Shown: in pieces, positions 51,745 through 61,797 of the stretch
Layout of the letters: the number at the start of each line of letters is the position of its first letter
Position numbering within the stretch: the stretch's first letter is position 1
From: an uncultured Bacteroidota bacterium
GTDB lineage: Bacteria; Bacteroidota; Bacteroidia; Chitinophagales; Saprospiraceae
Assembly: GCA_903933805.1 (NCBI GenBank)
Contig: CAIZLM010000072.1
Coordinates: 1 to 64,000 of the forward strand
Length of the DNA stretch: 64,000 bases
Direction of reading: 5' to 3'
The notes under the pieces: model-generated
What the model was told of the DNA's origin: nothing
The model's input: only the letters and a program-made list of their open reading frames with translations
Databases searched by the model: none
Translations under genes and position numbers: made by a program

Positions 51745-54700
51745 ATGACGAAGAAGAACAGCCTTCTTGCAGCGATCGCCTTGATTTCGATTTGCGCCAT
51801 GTACGCTTTTTCCTACCCGGAAAAATTGCGCGATAACGTGCTCACCATCTTGTTCCCAGATGAAATACTGCCCATTGCCGAAGTGCACACCGACCAAAAA
51901 AATGAGGCTGTCAAGTATCCTACAGCCACCCTTGACACTTTCCCTCCCCTGAGTGAACGGTACAATGACTTTCTCCACGCCGGCAACAACAATCCCTTCG
52001 ACCTACGCGATCCAAAAGCCATTGACCAAGTAGTGGAATACGACCCCACCACCGATCGCTACATCCTAACGGAAAAAATCGGGGAAGACTTCTACCGCGC
52101 ACCTACCTACATGACCTTTGATGAATACGTGCGCTGGCGCGATCAAAAACAACAGGCCGCTTATTTCGACCGATTGCAGGGAGCTGTTACACCCGGCGCC
52201 AAAAACGCCGACGGAAACGGTGACCCCGTTGCCAAATTTGATATAAAAAATTCGCTCATCGACCGACTGTTTGGTGGCACCAATGTGGACATCAAGCCCC
52301 AAGGCAATATCAACCTAACCTTCGGCTTCGATTACCAAAATATTCAAAATCCAATCCTGACCCGACGCCAACAGCGAAATGGTAATTTCGATTTTGATAT
52401 GGACATCAACATGAGCGCCGCAGGAAAAATAGGGGAAAAACTCAACCTCAATTTCAATTACAATACCCAGGCTACATTTGACTTCGACAACCAAATGAAG
52501 ATAAAATACGATACCAAAAACTTCTCGGAAGACGAAATTCTCCAAAATATTGAAGCCGGTAACGTGTCCCTGCCCCTGCGATCAAACCTGATCAAAGGCG
52601 TTCAAAACCTATTTGGTGTCAAAACTGAAATGAAATTCGGCCACCTGCGCACCACCCTTGTTGCCAGCCAACAACGCTCCAAACAGCAGACCCTCAAGGT
52701 GCAAGGCGGCTCTCAGGTACAGGAATTCTCAAAACCCATCGACGAATACGACGAAAACCGACACTTCTTCATCAGCCAGTGGAACCGCAATGAGTTCGAA
52801 CCGGCTATGAAATGCCTCCCCGTCCCTCAATCGCTCTTCAACATCACCCGCATGGAGGTGTGGATCACCAACGACAAACAGGAAAGTGTCAATACCCGCG
52901 ATATTGTAGGCCTTACCGACCTGGCTGAACCTGACTCCTGCGCAACAGCATGGAAGCTTTCCGCCCCTCCAGGCCAAGATATCAAAGGAAAAGGGCTGCC
53001 CGCCAACCAAAACAACGGTCTGTACGGAAAAGTATTGGAAGAACTAACCGTGGACTCCTCGCTCCGCTTCAGCGACCGCGTTGTGAGCAAACTCACAGGC
53101 CCCGTCTTCAACCTCAAACAAATCAAAGACTTCGAAAAAGTCAACGCCCGCCAGCTGAACCCCTCTGAGTTCTCCTACAACCAGCAGTTGGGCTTTATCA
53201 GCGTCAACCTTAACGTACAACCCGACCAAGTGGTGGGCGTGGCAATGGAGTACACCTACAATGGTGTACCCTATAAAATTGGTGAGTTCTCCAGCGATAT
53301 CGCCAAGAAAAACTCCATTGACACACTGAAAACCAACGTACTTTTTGTTAAAATGCTGAAAAGTACCACGGCCAATATTCAGTACCCCATCTGGGACTTG
53401 ATGATGAAAAACGTCTATGCCGTGGGTACCGCCAACGTGGACCCCCAAGAATTCCGCTTCGACATCTATTACGAAGATCCGGGTAAAGGACAGAAGCGTT
53501 TTCTTTCCGGCGACGATATTCCAATGGACCTCAAAGGGCACCCGCTGCTCCAAGTATTCAACCTCGACAAACTCAACCTGCAAAACGACCCCGGTCCCGA
53601 TGGTATCTTTGACTTTGTACCGGATCTGACCATCAACCTGCGGTCGGGTCGTATCATGTTTCCTGTATTGGAGCCCTTTGGCAGCTATATCTCAAACAAG
53701 ATCATTGAAGCCGGCGCAACCCAAGCCGTGGCAGAAAAATACGCGTATCCACAACTCTACAACCTAACGCCTTTCAAAGCCCGGGAGTTCCAACAATTCA
53801 ACCGGTTTACCTTGAAAGGTACCTACAAGTCCAGTACGTCGGCGGAAATATCCCTCGGTACGTTCAACTTGCCCCAAGGCTCGGTGCGGGTTACTGCCGG
53901 TGGACAACAACTGCGCGAAGGAGTCGATTATCAGGTTGATTACAACATCGGAAAAGTGAAAATTCTCAACGATGCCATCCTGCAATCGGGTCAAAATGTA
54001 AATGTAAGTTTCGAAGACAACAGCTTCTTTGGCTTTCAAAGCCGCTCCATGATCGGCGCCCGTTTTGATTATGAAGTCAGCAAAGACCTGACCGTGGGTG
54101 GTACTTTCCTCAACCTTTTTGAACGCCCCCTCACCCAAAAGGTAAACTTCGGCGACGACCCCATCAACAACAAGGTTTACGGCCTCGATTTTAGTTTGTC
54201 AAAAGACGCTCCCTGGCTCACCAAGTTGGTGGACAAGCTTCCACTGATTGAAACCAAAGCGCCTTCCACGATTACCGCTCAAGCGGAAGTAGCAGCACTT
54301 CAACCTGGCCACAACCGAGCCATCAACCAAGGTGCAGACAATGGCGGGGTGGTGTACCTCGACGACTTTGAAGGCAGCACCGCCAATTTGCCCCTCACCA
54401 CGCAATTCAACCAATGGGTCATTTCCTCCACCCCTCAAGGTGTTCCAACCCTGTTCCCAGAGTCTGATCCAACCAACACCAGTCTTTCTCTGGGTGCAAA
54501 CCGCGCCGGATTATCTTGGTACGTGTCAGACCCAAGTGCCAGAGATGCCGTGGACGGATCTGACCCCTATACCCGACTCATTCAATACCAAGATATATTC
54601 CCCAACCGACAGCTTACACCTTTCGAACAATCGAGCTTAAGACCCCTGGACGTAACCTTTTATCCCCGTGACCGCGGACCATACAACTTTGAATTACCCG

Positions 54701-57700
54701 ATGGCTACCCCGGAATTTCCAAGGGCCTAAACATCAGTGGGGAACTCAACGAGCCTGGTACCCGGTGGGCAGGTTTTATGCGTGAATTGACCACCAATGA
54801 TTTTGAAGCCGCCAACATCGAATTCGTAGAATTCTGGATGCTCAATCCATACATGGAAAAAGTAGATGGTTCGCCCGTGTCTGATGATGGCACCATGTAC
54901 ATTGACCTTGGATCTGTCTCCGAAGACGTAATGCGCGACTCCCGTCAGTTTTTTGAAAATGGACTACCCACCGGGACCACCACCATTGCCACTGACAACT
55001 CAACTTGGGGCCGAGTGCCCATCGAAGCGCCCGTGGTGAATGCCTTTGACAACCAAGAATCAAACCGCGTACTGCAAGATCTGGGCCTCGATGGCTTGAA
55101 CGATGCCGATGAAAAGACGTTTTTCAGCGACTGGTACAATCAGATTGTCAGCTCTCCCCTCTCCCAAAATGCCATAGCTGCCATCACCGCAGACCCATCC
55201 AATGACAATTTCGTGTATTTCCGGGATGAACGCTTCAGCAGCAACCCTCCCGGTTTGCTCGAACGGTACCGCAATTTCAACAAACAACAGGGCAACTCAC
55301 CCGTCAACCAAAGCAACAACCTCAACCCCTCCGCCACCAACTACCCCGACCAAGAAGACTTGAACCGCGACCGGTCACTCAATGAAACCGAAGCCTATTT
55401 CCGCTACAAAATTCACCTAGCAAAAACAACAGTCGGTGGCCAAGAGGTGATCGACGAAAATACCCCCGAATTGAAGGATCTCATCACCAATACGGTAACC
55501 TTCAACAAAGACGGCCGCGATTACGTGTGGTACCGATTTAAAGTGCCACTCGATTTGCTCGCCCGCGAACAAGTCGGCGGTATTCAGGATTTCCGCTCCG
55601 TGCGCTTCGTCCGGATGTTCTGGAAAGGCTTCACCGAACGCACCACCTTTCGCTTCGCAACCCTCGAACTCGGCCGCAACCAGTGGCGCCGATTCACCCA
55701 AGCCCTGCCCAATGTAGATCCAGGCTCTACCAGTATCTGTGATGTAGGCTTCAATCAGATCCCCTTCGATGTCAATGCGGTCAGTATTGAAGAAAATTCG
55801 GCACGCGAACCTTTCAATTACACCATCCCATACGGCATCCAACGCGAACAATCGGTGGGCGCTTTCCCCGATATCCTGCAAAACGAACAGTCACTCGCCA
55901 TGAGTGTCTGTAACCTGGCGCCCTGTGATGCCCGCGCGGTTTTCAAAAGCCTCAACATGGACTTGCGCCAGTACAAACGCATCAAAATGTTCGCACATGC
56001 AGAGGCCCTCGACCAAGCCAATTTCCCACTCGACTCCACCAATATGAAAATTTTTATCCGCATGGGGTCGGACTTTATCAACAATTACTACGAATACGAA
56101 CTGCCTCTTTACCCTTCCGATGCCCTAAAACTCAATGGAAATCCCGATAGCCGGGATTACAAAGAAGAAGTGTGGCGACCAGAAAACGCATTCGACTTCC
56201 CTTTGGAACTTTTTACCGACGTGAAAAAGGAACGAAACGCCAATACTTCCTGGCAAATCAGCAACCCCTTTATCACCGCAGATCCTGAAAAGTCCGGCGC
56301 TAAAGTGAAAGTTGTGGGCAACCCCAACCTTGGATATGTCAAGGGAATCATGATCGGGGTGCGCAACATTGACCCGGAAAAACAAGACCAGTGTGTAGAA
56401 GTGTGGCTCAACGAATTGCGACTCAACGGATTCAATGAAAAAGGCGGCTACGCCGGACAAGCACGCATGGACATCAAATTGGCAGATTTTGGCAACGTAT
56501 CTTTCGCCGGTAACTACTCCAGCATCGGTTGGGGTAGTATCGAGGAAAAACTCGCACAACGCCAACGCGAAGAGGTGATTCAATACGACGTGTCCACCAA
56601 CCTAGAATTGGGGAAATTGTTGCCTGAAAAATCTGGCCTCAAATTGCCATTCTATGCCCAATATTCGAATATCACCCGAAACCCGGAATACGACCCCTAC
56701 GACCTAGACATCAAACTGAAAGATAAAGTACGCGATGAAGCCGACCCTGTCGTTAAACAGGAAATAAAAGATATGGCCCAAGATGTAACCATCGTGCGCG
56801 GATACAACTTCACCAACGTCAGAAAAGAACGCAAAGGAAAAGCTCGCAAAGTACCCCTACCTTGGAATGTAGAAAATTTCAGCGTTACTTATGCCTACAA
56901 CCAACAAAAAATCCGCACCCCATTCATCCAAAACGGCGAACAAAACCAATACAAAGGCGCCTTAGATTGGCAGTATTCTACCGGCATGAAACCACTCAAG
57001 CCGTTCAAAAAAATGATCAAAAATGACAAATACCTGAAATTTGTCTCTGACTTCAACTTCAATCCATTGCCGGAAAATTACGGGTTCAGCTCTAACTTGG
57101 AACGACTCGCCGCCATTACAACGTACCGATTCGCTGGAGAGGATGCATCGCTGAATACCTACTATAACCGCCGTTTTACCTGGGACAGAAACTATGACCT
57201 TGGCTGGACCATCGCACAATCCCTCCGCTTTAACTTAGACGCCACCGCACGCAGTATCATCGATGAACCCCTGCAGTTTGAAGGGGGACAAGAGGTGACA
57301 ACTGCCGAGCGCCGCAACGTTCTGTGGAATAATTTTAAAACGCTGGGACGCCCCAAATCCTATACACACAGCGCAAGCCTCAACTGGACGTTGCCCTTCA
57401 AATCAATCCCTTTCATGGACTGGGTGAGTATGAAGGCGTCTTATACCGCAGGTTATACTTGGACGGCCCAGTCGCTCAAATTGCAAAACCTCGATGCCGG
57501 CACTTTCCAAGATCGTGTGAATGAACGAAGCCTGGGCAATGTTATCCAAAACAACAATACCCGCCAAATAAACGGTGATTACAACCTGGAACAACTCTAT
57601 AACAAGAGCAAATACCTACAAAAAATCAATAAACCGAGCAAAGGCGGCAAAGGAGACAAAGGGAAAAATGAGAAAAATGACGACCTGAATGCCGGTGATG

Positions 57701-59541
57701 AAGAGGGTGGAGAAGACAAAGGCGCCCCCGCTGGCGGTGGCGGTAAAAACCCTGACGGTGGCGGCAAGGGAAAAAATGGCAGCAAGGTGCCGACCAGCAA
57801 AGGGAAAGAATCGCTGAGCGGCAACAGTGCCGACAAAAACGCCGCAAACCCGCGCAATAAAGACAACAACGATCCAAATGCTGGCGGCGCCGTGGGTGGC
57901 GGAAGTGTAGGCGGTGCTGTGGGCGCACCAAATGGCGGCGCCGGTCCCACAGGCGGCCCGGGCGGAAAAGATGCTGCTAATCCAGGCGGCGGCGCAGACA
58001 ACCCTGCCGGAAACGGTAGTATCACGGACCGAAAAGGAAAAGACGGCAAACAAGTGAAGGATAAGAAAGAAAGACAGCCCTCTATGGCAGAACGCATCGC
58101 ACTGCGCCCGCTCATGCTCGTGCGAAAAGCTCGATTCAATTACACCGAAAACTTCAGCACGATTGTCCCAGGCTTTACACCCGATACCAAACTCATGGGT
58201 TTGAGCGAAAGCTTTGACGCCCCAGGTTGGGAATTCGTCGCCGGTATGCAACCGGGCGACTCCTGGCTCGATGAGGCCGGACGAAATGGCTGGATTACCC
58301 ACCGCCCGGAACTCAACCAACAGGTCATGCGAAATTATACGCAAAACTTCGATGCCGGATTGACCATAGAACCGTTTCCTGATTTCCGCGTCGAAGTGAC
58401 CGCCAATAAACAGTATGCACGCAACAGTACCGAGTTGTTTAAAGATCAAATATTCAATGTCAACCCCGACTCCGTCGGATACGAACACCGCGCTCAACGC
58501 GATTTGGGTAGTTATACCATCTCTTATTTCTCCCTGCAAACGCTGTTTGACAACGATATAAATCGTATTTTCAGCCGTTATGAGGAATACAGACCCATCG
58601 TGTCTAAACGGTTGGGGATTGAAGCCAATGACTTGGCTGAACACGAAACAGACAAAGGATATGTGAAAGGATTCGGTAAAATTCAACAACAGGTGCTCAT
58701 CCCGGCTTTTGTGGCCGCATACACCGATGCCAATCCCAATACCGTCGGATTGGATATTTTCAAAACTCTGCCCTCGGTAAACTGGAAATTGAACTACAAC
58801 GGACTGAACAAAATCGGCAACCTGAAAGACATCTTCTCAAGTGTCCAAATTTCTCATGGGTACAAAAATACCCTGACGGTCAATTCCTACAACACCGACT
58901 TGTTCTATGATGCCGCCAAACCTTATACCATTGACGCCCTGAACTACAACTACGTGGCACGGTATGAAATTCCACAAGTCGTCATCAATGAGCAATTTCA
59001 ACCGCTGTTTGGTGTAGATGTGAAATTTAAAAATGAGATGACCCTCAAGGCCGATTTCAAAAAGACCCGGGCGCTGGCCATGTCTTTCATCGACTATCAA
59101 CTGGCAGAAAGTAGGTCCACCAGCTATTCCGTGGGCTTTGGCTATCGAATGAAAAACGTCAACATCCCTTTCCTCACCGGCAAGAAAAAAGGCCAGACAG
59201 CCAAGAAAAAGAACGCCAAGTCGAAACAAGCAGCCCCGGCAACGGGTGTGCCCGGCTCAACAGGCGGTAGCGGAAATGCCGGTAACGACCTTACCTTCAA
59301 ATTTGACTTCGAAGTGCGCGACGATATCACCACCAACCACTTGCTCGACAGCCCCAACCAAGCCATCCCAACCAGGGGTTCCCGGACGGTCAGCATCAAC
59401 CCAGCGGTGGAATACGCGCTCAACAAACGCCTGAAACTCCGCTTGTTCACAGATTACCGCAAAACAGTGCCGAAAACCTCACAGTCATTCCCGATTACAA
59501 CACTCAACTCGGGTATTACCGTGCAGTTTTCGCTCAATTGA
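51745..59541 (+). CDS. sprA: SprA, T9SS outer-membrane translocon channel
   Basis: A 2598-residue protein matching SprA/Sov, the very large beta-barrel through which T9SS cargo crosses the outer membrane. A signal/anchor sequence covers about residues 1-25 (LLAAIALISICAMYAFS). Landmarks are INLTFGFDYQNIQNPILTRR, KGVQNLFGVKTEMKFGHLRT, YDENRHFFISQWNRNEFEP, GGVVYLDDFEGSTANLPL and a C-terminal last strand ending in VQFSLN. The family is normally about 2400-2500 residues. The extra length comes mostly from a Gly/Lys/Asn/Pro low-complexity insert at about residues 1965-2113, and a second Lys/Gly stretch lies at about 2481-2516. I use the ATG at 51745; a TTG two codons earlier is possible. In this window it can serve the sorting-domain proteins at 4085, 16608 and 40620. 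Confidence 0.95.
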   Translation: MTKKNSLLAAIALISICAMYAFSYPEKLRDNVLTILFPDEILPIAEVHTDQKNEAVKYPTATLDTFPPLSERYNDFLHAGNNNPFDLRDPKAIDQVVEYDPTTDRYILTEKIGEDFYRAPTYMTFDEYVRWRDQKQQAAYFDRLQGAVTPGAKNADGNGDPVAKFDIKNSLIDRLFGGTNVDIKPQGNINLTFGFDYQNIQNPILTRRQQRNGNFDFDMDINMSAAGKIGEKLNLNFNYNTQATFDFDNQMKIKYDTKNFSEDEILQNIEAGNVSLPLRSNLIKGVQNLFGVKTEMKFGHLRTTLVASQQRSKQQTLKVQGGSQVQEFSKPIDEYDENRHFFISQWNRNEFEPAMKCLPVPQSLFNITRMEVWITNDKQESVNTRDIVGLTDLAEPDSCATAWKLSAPPGQDIKGKGLPANQNNGLYGKVLEELTVDSSLRFSDRVVSKLTGPVFNLKQIKDFEKVNARQLNPSEFSYNQQLGFISVNLNVQPDQVVGVAMEYTYNGVPYKIGEFSSDIAKKNSIDTLKTNVLFVKMLKSTTANIQYPIWDLMMKNVYAVGTANVDPQEFRFDIYYEDPGKGQKRFLSGDDIPMDLKGHPLLQVFNLDKLNLQNDPGPDGIFDFVPDLTINLRSGRIMFPVLEPFGSYISNKIIEAGATQAVAEKYAYPQLYNLTPFKAREFQQFNRFTLKGTYKSSTSAEISLGTFNLPQGSVRVTAGGQQLREGVDYQVDYNIGKVKILNDAILQSGQNVNVSFEDNSFFGFQSRSMIGARFDYEVSKDLTVGGTFLNLFERPLTQKVNFGDDPINNKVYGLDFSLSKDAPWLTKLVDKLPLIETKAPSTITAQAEVAALQPGHNRAINQGADNGGVVYLDDFEGSTANLPLTTQFNQWVISSTPQGVPTLFPESDPTNTSLSLGANRAGLSWYVSDPSARDAVDGSDPYTRLIQYQDIFPNRQLTPFEQSSLRPLDVTFYPRDRGPYNFELPDGYPGISKGLNISGELNEPGTRWAGFMRELTTNDFEAANIEFVEFWMLNPYMEKVDGSPVSDDGTMYIDLGSVSEDVMRDSRQFFENGLPTGTTTIATDNSTWGRVPIEAPVVNAFDNQESNRVLQDLGLDGLNDADEKTFFSDWYNQIVSSPLSQNAIAAITADPSNDNFVYFRDERFSSNPPGLLERYRNFNKQQGNSPVNQSNNLNPSATNYPDQEDLNRDRSLNETEAYFRYKIHLAKTTVGGQEVIDENTPELKDLITNTVTFNKDGRDYVWYRFKVPLDLLAREQVGGIQDFRSVRFVRMFWKGFTERTTFRFATLELGRNQWRRFTQALPNVDPGSTSICDVGFNQIPFDVNAVSIEENSAREPFNYTIPYGIQREQSVGAFPDILQNEQSLAMSVCNLAPCDARAVFKSLNMDLRQYKRIKMFAHAEALDQANFPLDSTNMKIFIRMGSDFINNYYEYELPLYPSDALKLNGNPDSRDYKEEVWRPENAFDFPLELFTDVKKERNANTSWQISNPFITADPEKSGAKVKVVGNPNLGYVKGIMIGVRNIDPEKQDQCVEVWLNELRLNGFNEKGGYAGQARMDIKLADFGNVSFAGNYSSIGWGSIEEKLAQRQREEVIQYDVSTNLELGKLLPEKSGLKLPFYAQYSNITRNPEYDPYDLDIKLKDKVRDEADPVVKQEIKDMAQDVTIVRGYNFTNVRKERKGKARKVPLPWNVENFSVTYAYNQQKIRTPFIQNGEQNQYKGALDWQYSTGMKPLKPFKKMIKNDKYLKFVSDFNFNPLPENYGFSSNLERLAAITTYRFAGEDASLNTYYNRRFTWDRNYDLGWTIAQSLRFNLDATARSIIDEPLQFEGGQEVTTAERRNVLWNNFKTLGRPKSYTHSASLNWTLPFKSIPFMDWVSMKASYTAGYTWTAQSLKLQNLDAGTFQDRVNERSLGNVIQNNNTRQINGDYNLEQLYNKSKYLQKINKPSKGGKGDKGKNEKNDDLNAGDEEGGEDKGAPAGGGGKNPDGGGKGKNGSKVPTSKGKESLSGNSADKNAANPRNKDNNDPNAGGAVGGGSVGGAVGAPNGGAGPTGGPGGKDAANPGGGADNPAGNGSITDRKGKDGKQVKDKKERQPSMAERIALRPLMLVRKARFNYTENFSTIVPGFTPDTKLMGLSESFDAPGWEFVAGMQPGDSWLDEAGRNGWITHRPELNQQVMRNYTQNFDAGLTIEPFPDFRVEVTANKQYARNSTELFKDQIFNVNPDSVGYEHRAQRDLGSYTISYFSLQTLFDNDINRIFSRYEEYRPIVSKRLGIEANDLAEHETDKGYVKGFGKIQQQVLIPAFVAAYTDANPNTVGLDIFKTLPSVNWKLNYNGLNKIGNLKDIFSSVQISHGYKNTLTVNSYNTDLFYDAAKPYTIDALNYNYVARYEIPQVVINEQFQPLFGVDVKFKNEMTLKADFKKTRALAMSFIDYQLAESRSTSYSVGFGYRMKNVNIPFLTGKKKGQTAKKKNAKSKQAAPATGVPGSTGGSGNAGNDLTFKFDFEVRDDITTNHLLDSPNQAIPTRGSRTVSINPAVEYALNKRLKLRLFTDYRKTVPKTSQSFPITTLNSGITVQFSLN

Positions 59542-59609
59542 TGCCCACCAAAAACCACCACATCATCCAAAATTGACCTGTAATTATTTCACTTGCCTTT
59601 TCTTACACC

Positions 59610-61052
59610 ATGTCTGAACAAATCCGTCAACTTGAACCCACTGCACCTTGGAGTTTTTTTGCTGACCTCAATGCCATTCCCCGTGCATCTAAAAAAGAAA
59701 CCCGCATTGCACAATGGGTGCAGGAATTTGGTCGAAGTCACGGACTGGAAGTCCTTACAGATGATTTCGGCAATATTATCATCAAAAAAAAGGCATTCCC
59801 AGGTCGTGAAAAAAGCCCGGTCGTTATCTTACAGGGACACCTGGACATGGTCCACTCCAAAAATGATACCGTGGATTTTAACTTCGATGAACAGGGTATT
59901 GATATGTATGTGGATGGCGACTGGGTGCGTGCCCGCGGCACCACACTCGGCGCCGACAACGGTTTGGGCGTTGCCGCTATACTCGCTGTGCTGGCTTCCC
60001 ACGACATCGTCCACCCGCCCTTGGAAGCCCTTTTCACCCTCGATGAAGAGCAAGGTCTGAGCGGCGCTAAAAATCTGGGACGCGGAATGCTGTCCGGAAC
60101 TATACTGCTCAACCTCGACACGGAAGAAGACCACGTGTTGACCATCGGATGCGCAGGCGGTATAGACACACTGGTAGATTGGCCATATACGGAAGTACCA
60201 GTACCCGCAAACGTAGCGCCTTTTCTGTTGAAAGTCAGCAGCCTACAGGGCGGACACAGCGGCATGGACATCAACCTCGGCCGTGGAAATGCCAATAAAA
60301 TACTCGCAAGGGTCATGATGGGTTGTTTGCCAGCTGGTTTGCACCTGTCTTCTTTTGATGGTGGCAACCTGCGCAATGAAATTCCACGTGAAGCGAGTGC
60401 CGTGGTGGTAGTGGAAGATGCAAAACATTTTTTATCCCTGCTGGAAACGGTAAACCAGGAAATCACAACCGAATACCGAACCGCAGAACCAAACCTGAAA
60501 ATAACCGCAACCGCAACACCCCTTCCTGCCAACATGATGGGCATCGGCGACCAAAGCAACTACATGAACGCCATCCGGGCCGTACAAAACGGCGTTTTTC
60601 GAATGAGCCCGGAAATACCCGGACTGGTGGAAGCTTCCACCAATTTGGCAAAAATCACCCTGGGCAGCGGGAAGGTCACCATCGGATCCCTGCAAAGAAG
60701 CGCTGTTGAATCAAGCAAAACGGACGTAGCGGCAGCTTTTCGAGCGCCTTTTGACCTCCTAGGCGCACACGTGGAAAATGCCAACGAATACCCAGGCTGG
60801 AAACCTGACCCAAGCTCTACAATCGTGCAAAAAATGGCGGATATCTATGCGCATTTATTTGGACAGGCGCCCACCATTGAAGCCTGTCATGCAGGCTTGG
60901 AATGTGGTATCATCGGCCAAGCCTATCCAGGCCTCGACATGGTATCTTTCGGACCACTCATCCAAGGAGCCCACAGCCCCGACGAACGGGCGTCTATTTC
61001 CAGTTTCAAAAAATTCTGGAAATTTTACCTGGCTGTCTTAGAAGCTATTTAA
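59610..61052 (+). CDS. pepD: Aminoacyl-histidine dipeptidase / M20C peptidase
   Basis: A 480-residue cytosolic dipeptidase of the PepD group. Metal and catalytic motifs are LQGHLDMVHSKND, TTLGADNGLGVAA, LDEEQGLSGAKNLG and LLNLDTEEDHVLTIGCAGG. The lid domain has GGHSGMDINLGRGNAN, and a late HAGLECGII supplies another ligand. It hydrolyses Xaa-His and related dipeptides. It is 68 bases after sprA on the same strand, without a clear terminator between, so it could be read with sprA. A strong hairpin follows it. Confidence 0.96.
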   Translation: MSEQIRQLEPTAPWSFFADLNAIPRASKKETRIAQWVQEFGRSHGLEVLTDDFGNIIIKKKAFPGREKSPVVILQGHLDMVHSKNDTVDFNFDEQGIDMYVDGDWVRARGTTLGADNGLGVAAILAVLASHDIVHPPLEALFTLDEEQGLSGAKNLGRGMLSGTILLNLDTEEDHVLTIGCAGGIDTLVDWPYTEVPVPANVAPFLLKVSSLQGGHSGMDINLGRGNANKILARVMMGCLPAGLHLSSFDGGNLRNEIPREASAVVVVEDAKHFLSLLETVNQEITTEYRTAEPNLKITATATPLPANMMGIGDQSNYMNAIRAVQNGVFRMSPEIPGLVEASTNLAKITLGSGKVTIGSLQRSAVESSKTDVAAAFRAPFDLLGAHVENANEYPGWKPDPSSTIVQKMADIYAHLFGQAPTIEACHAGLECGIIGQAYPGLDMVSFGPLIQGAHSPDERASISSFKKFWKFYLAVLEAI

Positions 61053-61056
61053 TACC

Positions 61057-61093
61057 GGAGGCCGGAACTTGCAGGTTGCAAATTCCGGCCTCC
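61057..61093. terminator. Hairpin between convergent pepD and DUF3109 genes
   Basis: GGAGGCCGGAA at 61057-61067 pairs with 61083-61093, and TTGCA/TGCAA extends the stem inside, about 16 bp in all. There is no clear T-run on either side, so it may end transcription only weakly or act through another route. Confidence 0.65.
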
Positions 61094-61130
61094 ATTGTAC
61101 GGTGATTTGTTAACGCCCAACACCGCTCCG

Positions 61131-61724
61131 TCAAGCGATCTCGCTTCTTTCTTGTTTCATAAATTCAGCAGCACCATCGAGTTCTTCATAAAAATCCTCC
61201 CCGAATTTACGGACAATAGCCTCTTTTAAAAACTTGTAAACAGGCACTTTCTCCCGATCACCCAATTCACAGGCCGCCGAACAAATCTCCCAGCGATCAT
61301 AATTGAGCGCTTCCGTACCCGTAGCATCAAAATGGGCAATGCGGATGGGATATAGATGACAAGAAATGGGCTTCTTAAAGTCGGTCGCACCAGCGTAAAA
61401 GGCGCGCTCAATTCCACAGGACGCAATTCCCAGCGCATCAAATGTTAAGTATGCGCATGGCCCCCCGTCAATCAGAGGTGTACCGTGGCCCATGCCGTTG
61501 TACCATGCATGTTTTCCTTGGGCCTCAATAGCGGCAATCCCCGCCGGACTTAAAAACGGTTTCACATCTTCATAAATGGCATCTAGGATTGCCAATTCAG
61601 ATTCTTCTACCGGCGCACCGTAGTCCCCTTCCCAGCAACAAGCACCCTTACACGCAGCGAGATTGCAAATGAAATTTGCCTCTACCACATCATCACTCAC
61701 CAATTTGTCTTGAACAATAATCAT
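61131..61724 (-). CDS. DUF3109 family protein with Cys cluster
   Basis: The 197-residue protein carries CNLAACKGACCWEGDYGAP near the N-terminus and further Cys in GGPCAYL, GIASCGIERAF, KKPISCHLYPIRI and WEICSAACELG. The set resembles the YkgJ/DUF3109 class, thought to bind zinc or an iron-sulfur cluster; no reaction is known. Nearly every conserved Cys is present. It is 72 bases upstream of nothing on its own strand except glgC's 3' end, so it has its own promoter or reads through from glgC. A one-armed hairpin element lies in that gap. Confidence 0.9.
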   Translation of the reverse strand: MIIVQDKLVSDDVVEANFICNLAACKGACCWEGDYGAPVEESELAILDAIYEDVKPFLSPAGIAAIEAQGKHAWYNGMGHGTPLIDGGPCAYLTFDALGIASCGIERAFYAGATDFKKPISCHLYPIRIAHFDATGTEALNYDRWEICSAACELGDREKVPVYKFLKEAIVRKFGEDFYEELDGAAEFMKQERSEIA

Positions 61725-61768
61725 CTTTTATACACTTTTTGTTGTTGAGATTTCCTTTGTTGTTGCAC

Positions 61769-61796
61769 CCAGACAGCGTGCCGCCCAGCCAGTTAC
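61769..61796 (+). repeat. One-armed remnant of the hairpin element, copy 14
   Basis: CCAGACAGCGTGCC then GCCCAGCCAGTTAC is the intact 'CAGACAGCGTGCC' arm. The other arm cannot be found upstream. Its end is one base from the TAA stop of glgC. Confidence 0.7.
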
Positions 61797-61797
61797 T

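Noticed and set aside
57616-58689. 357-codon open frame on the minus strand
   Set aside because: It is exactly antisense to the Gly/Lys-rich and neighbouring part of sprA. Low-complexity GC-rich codons leave the opposite strand open; the translation has no family features.
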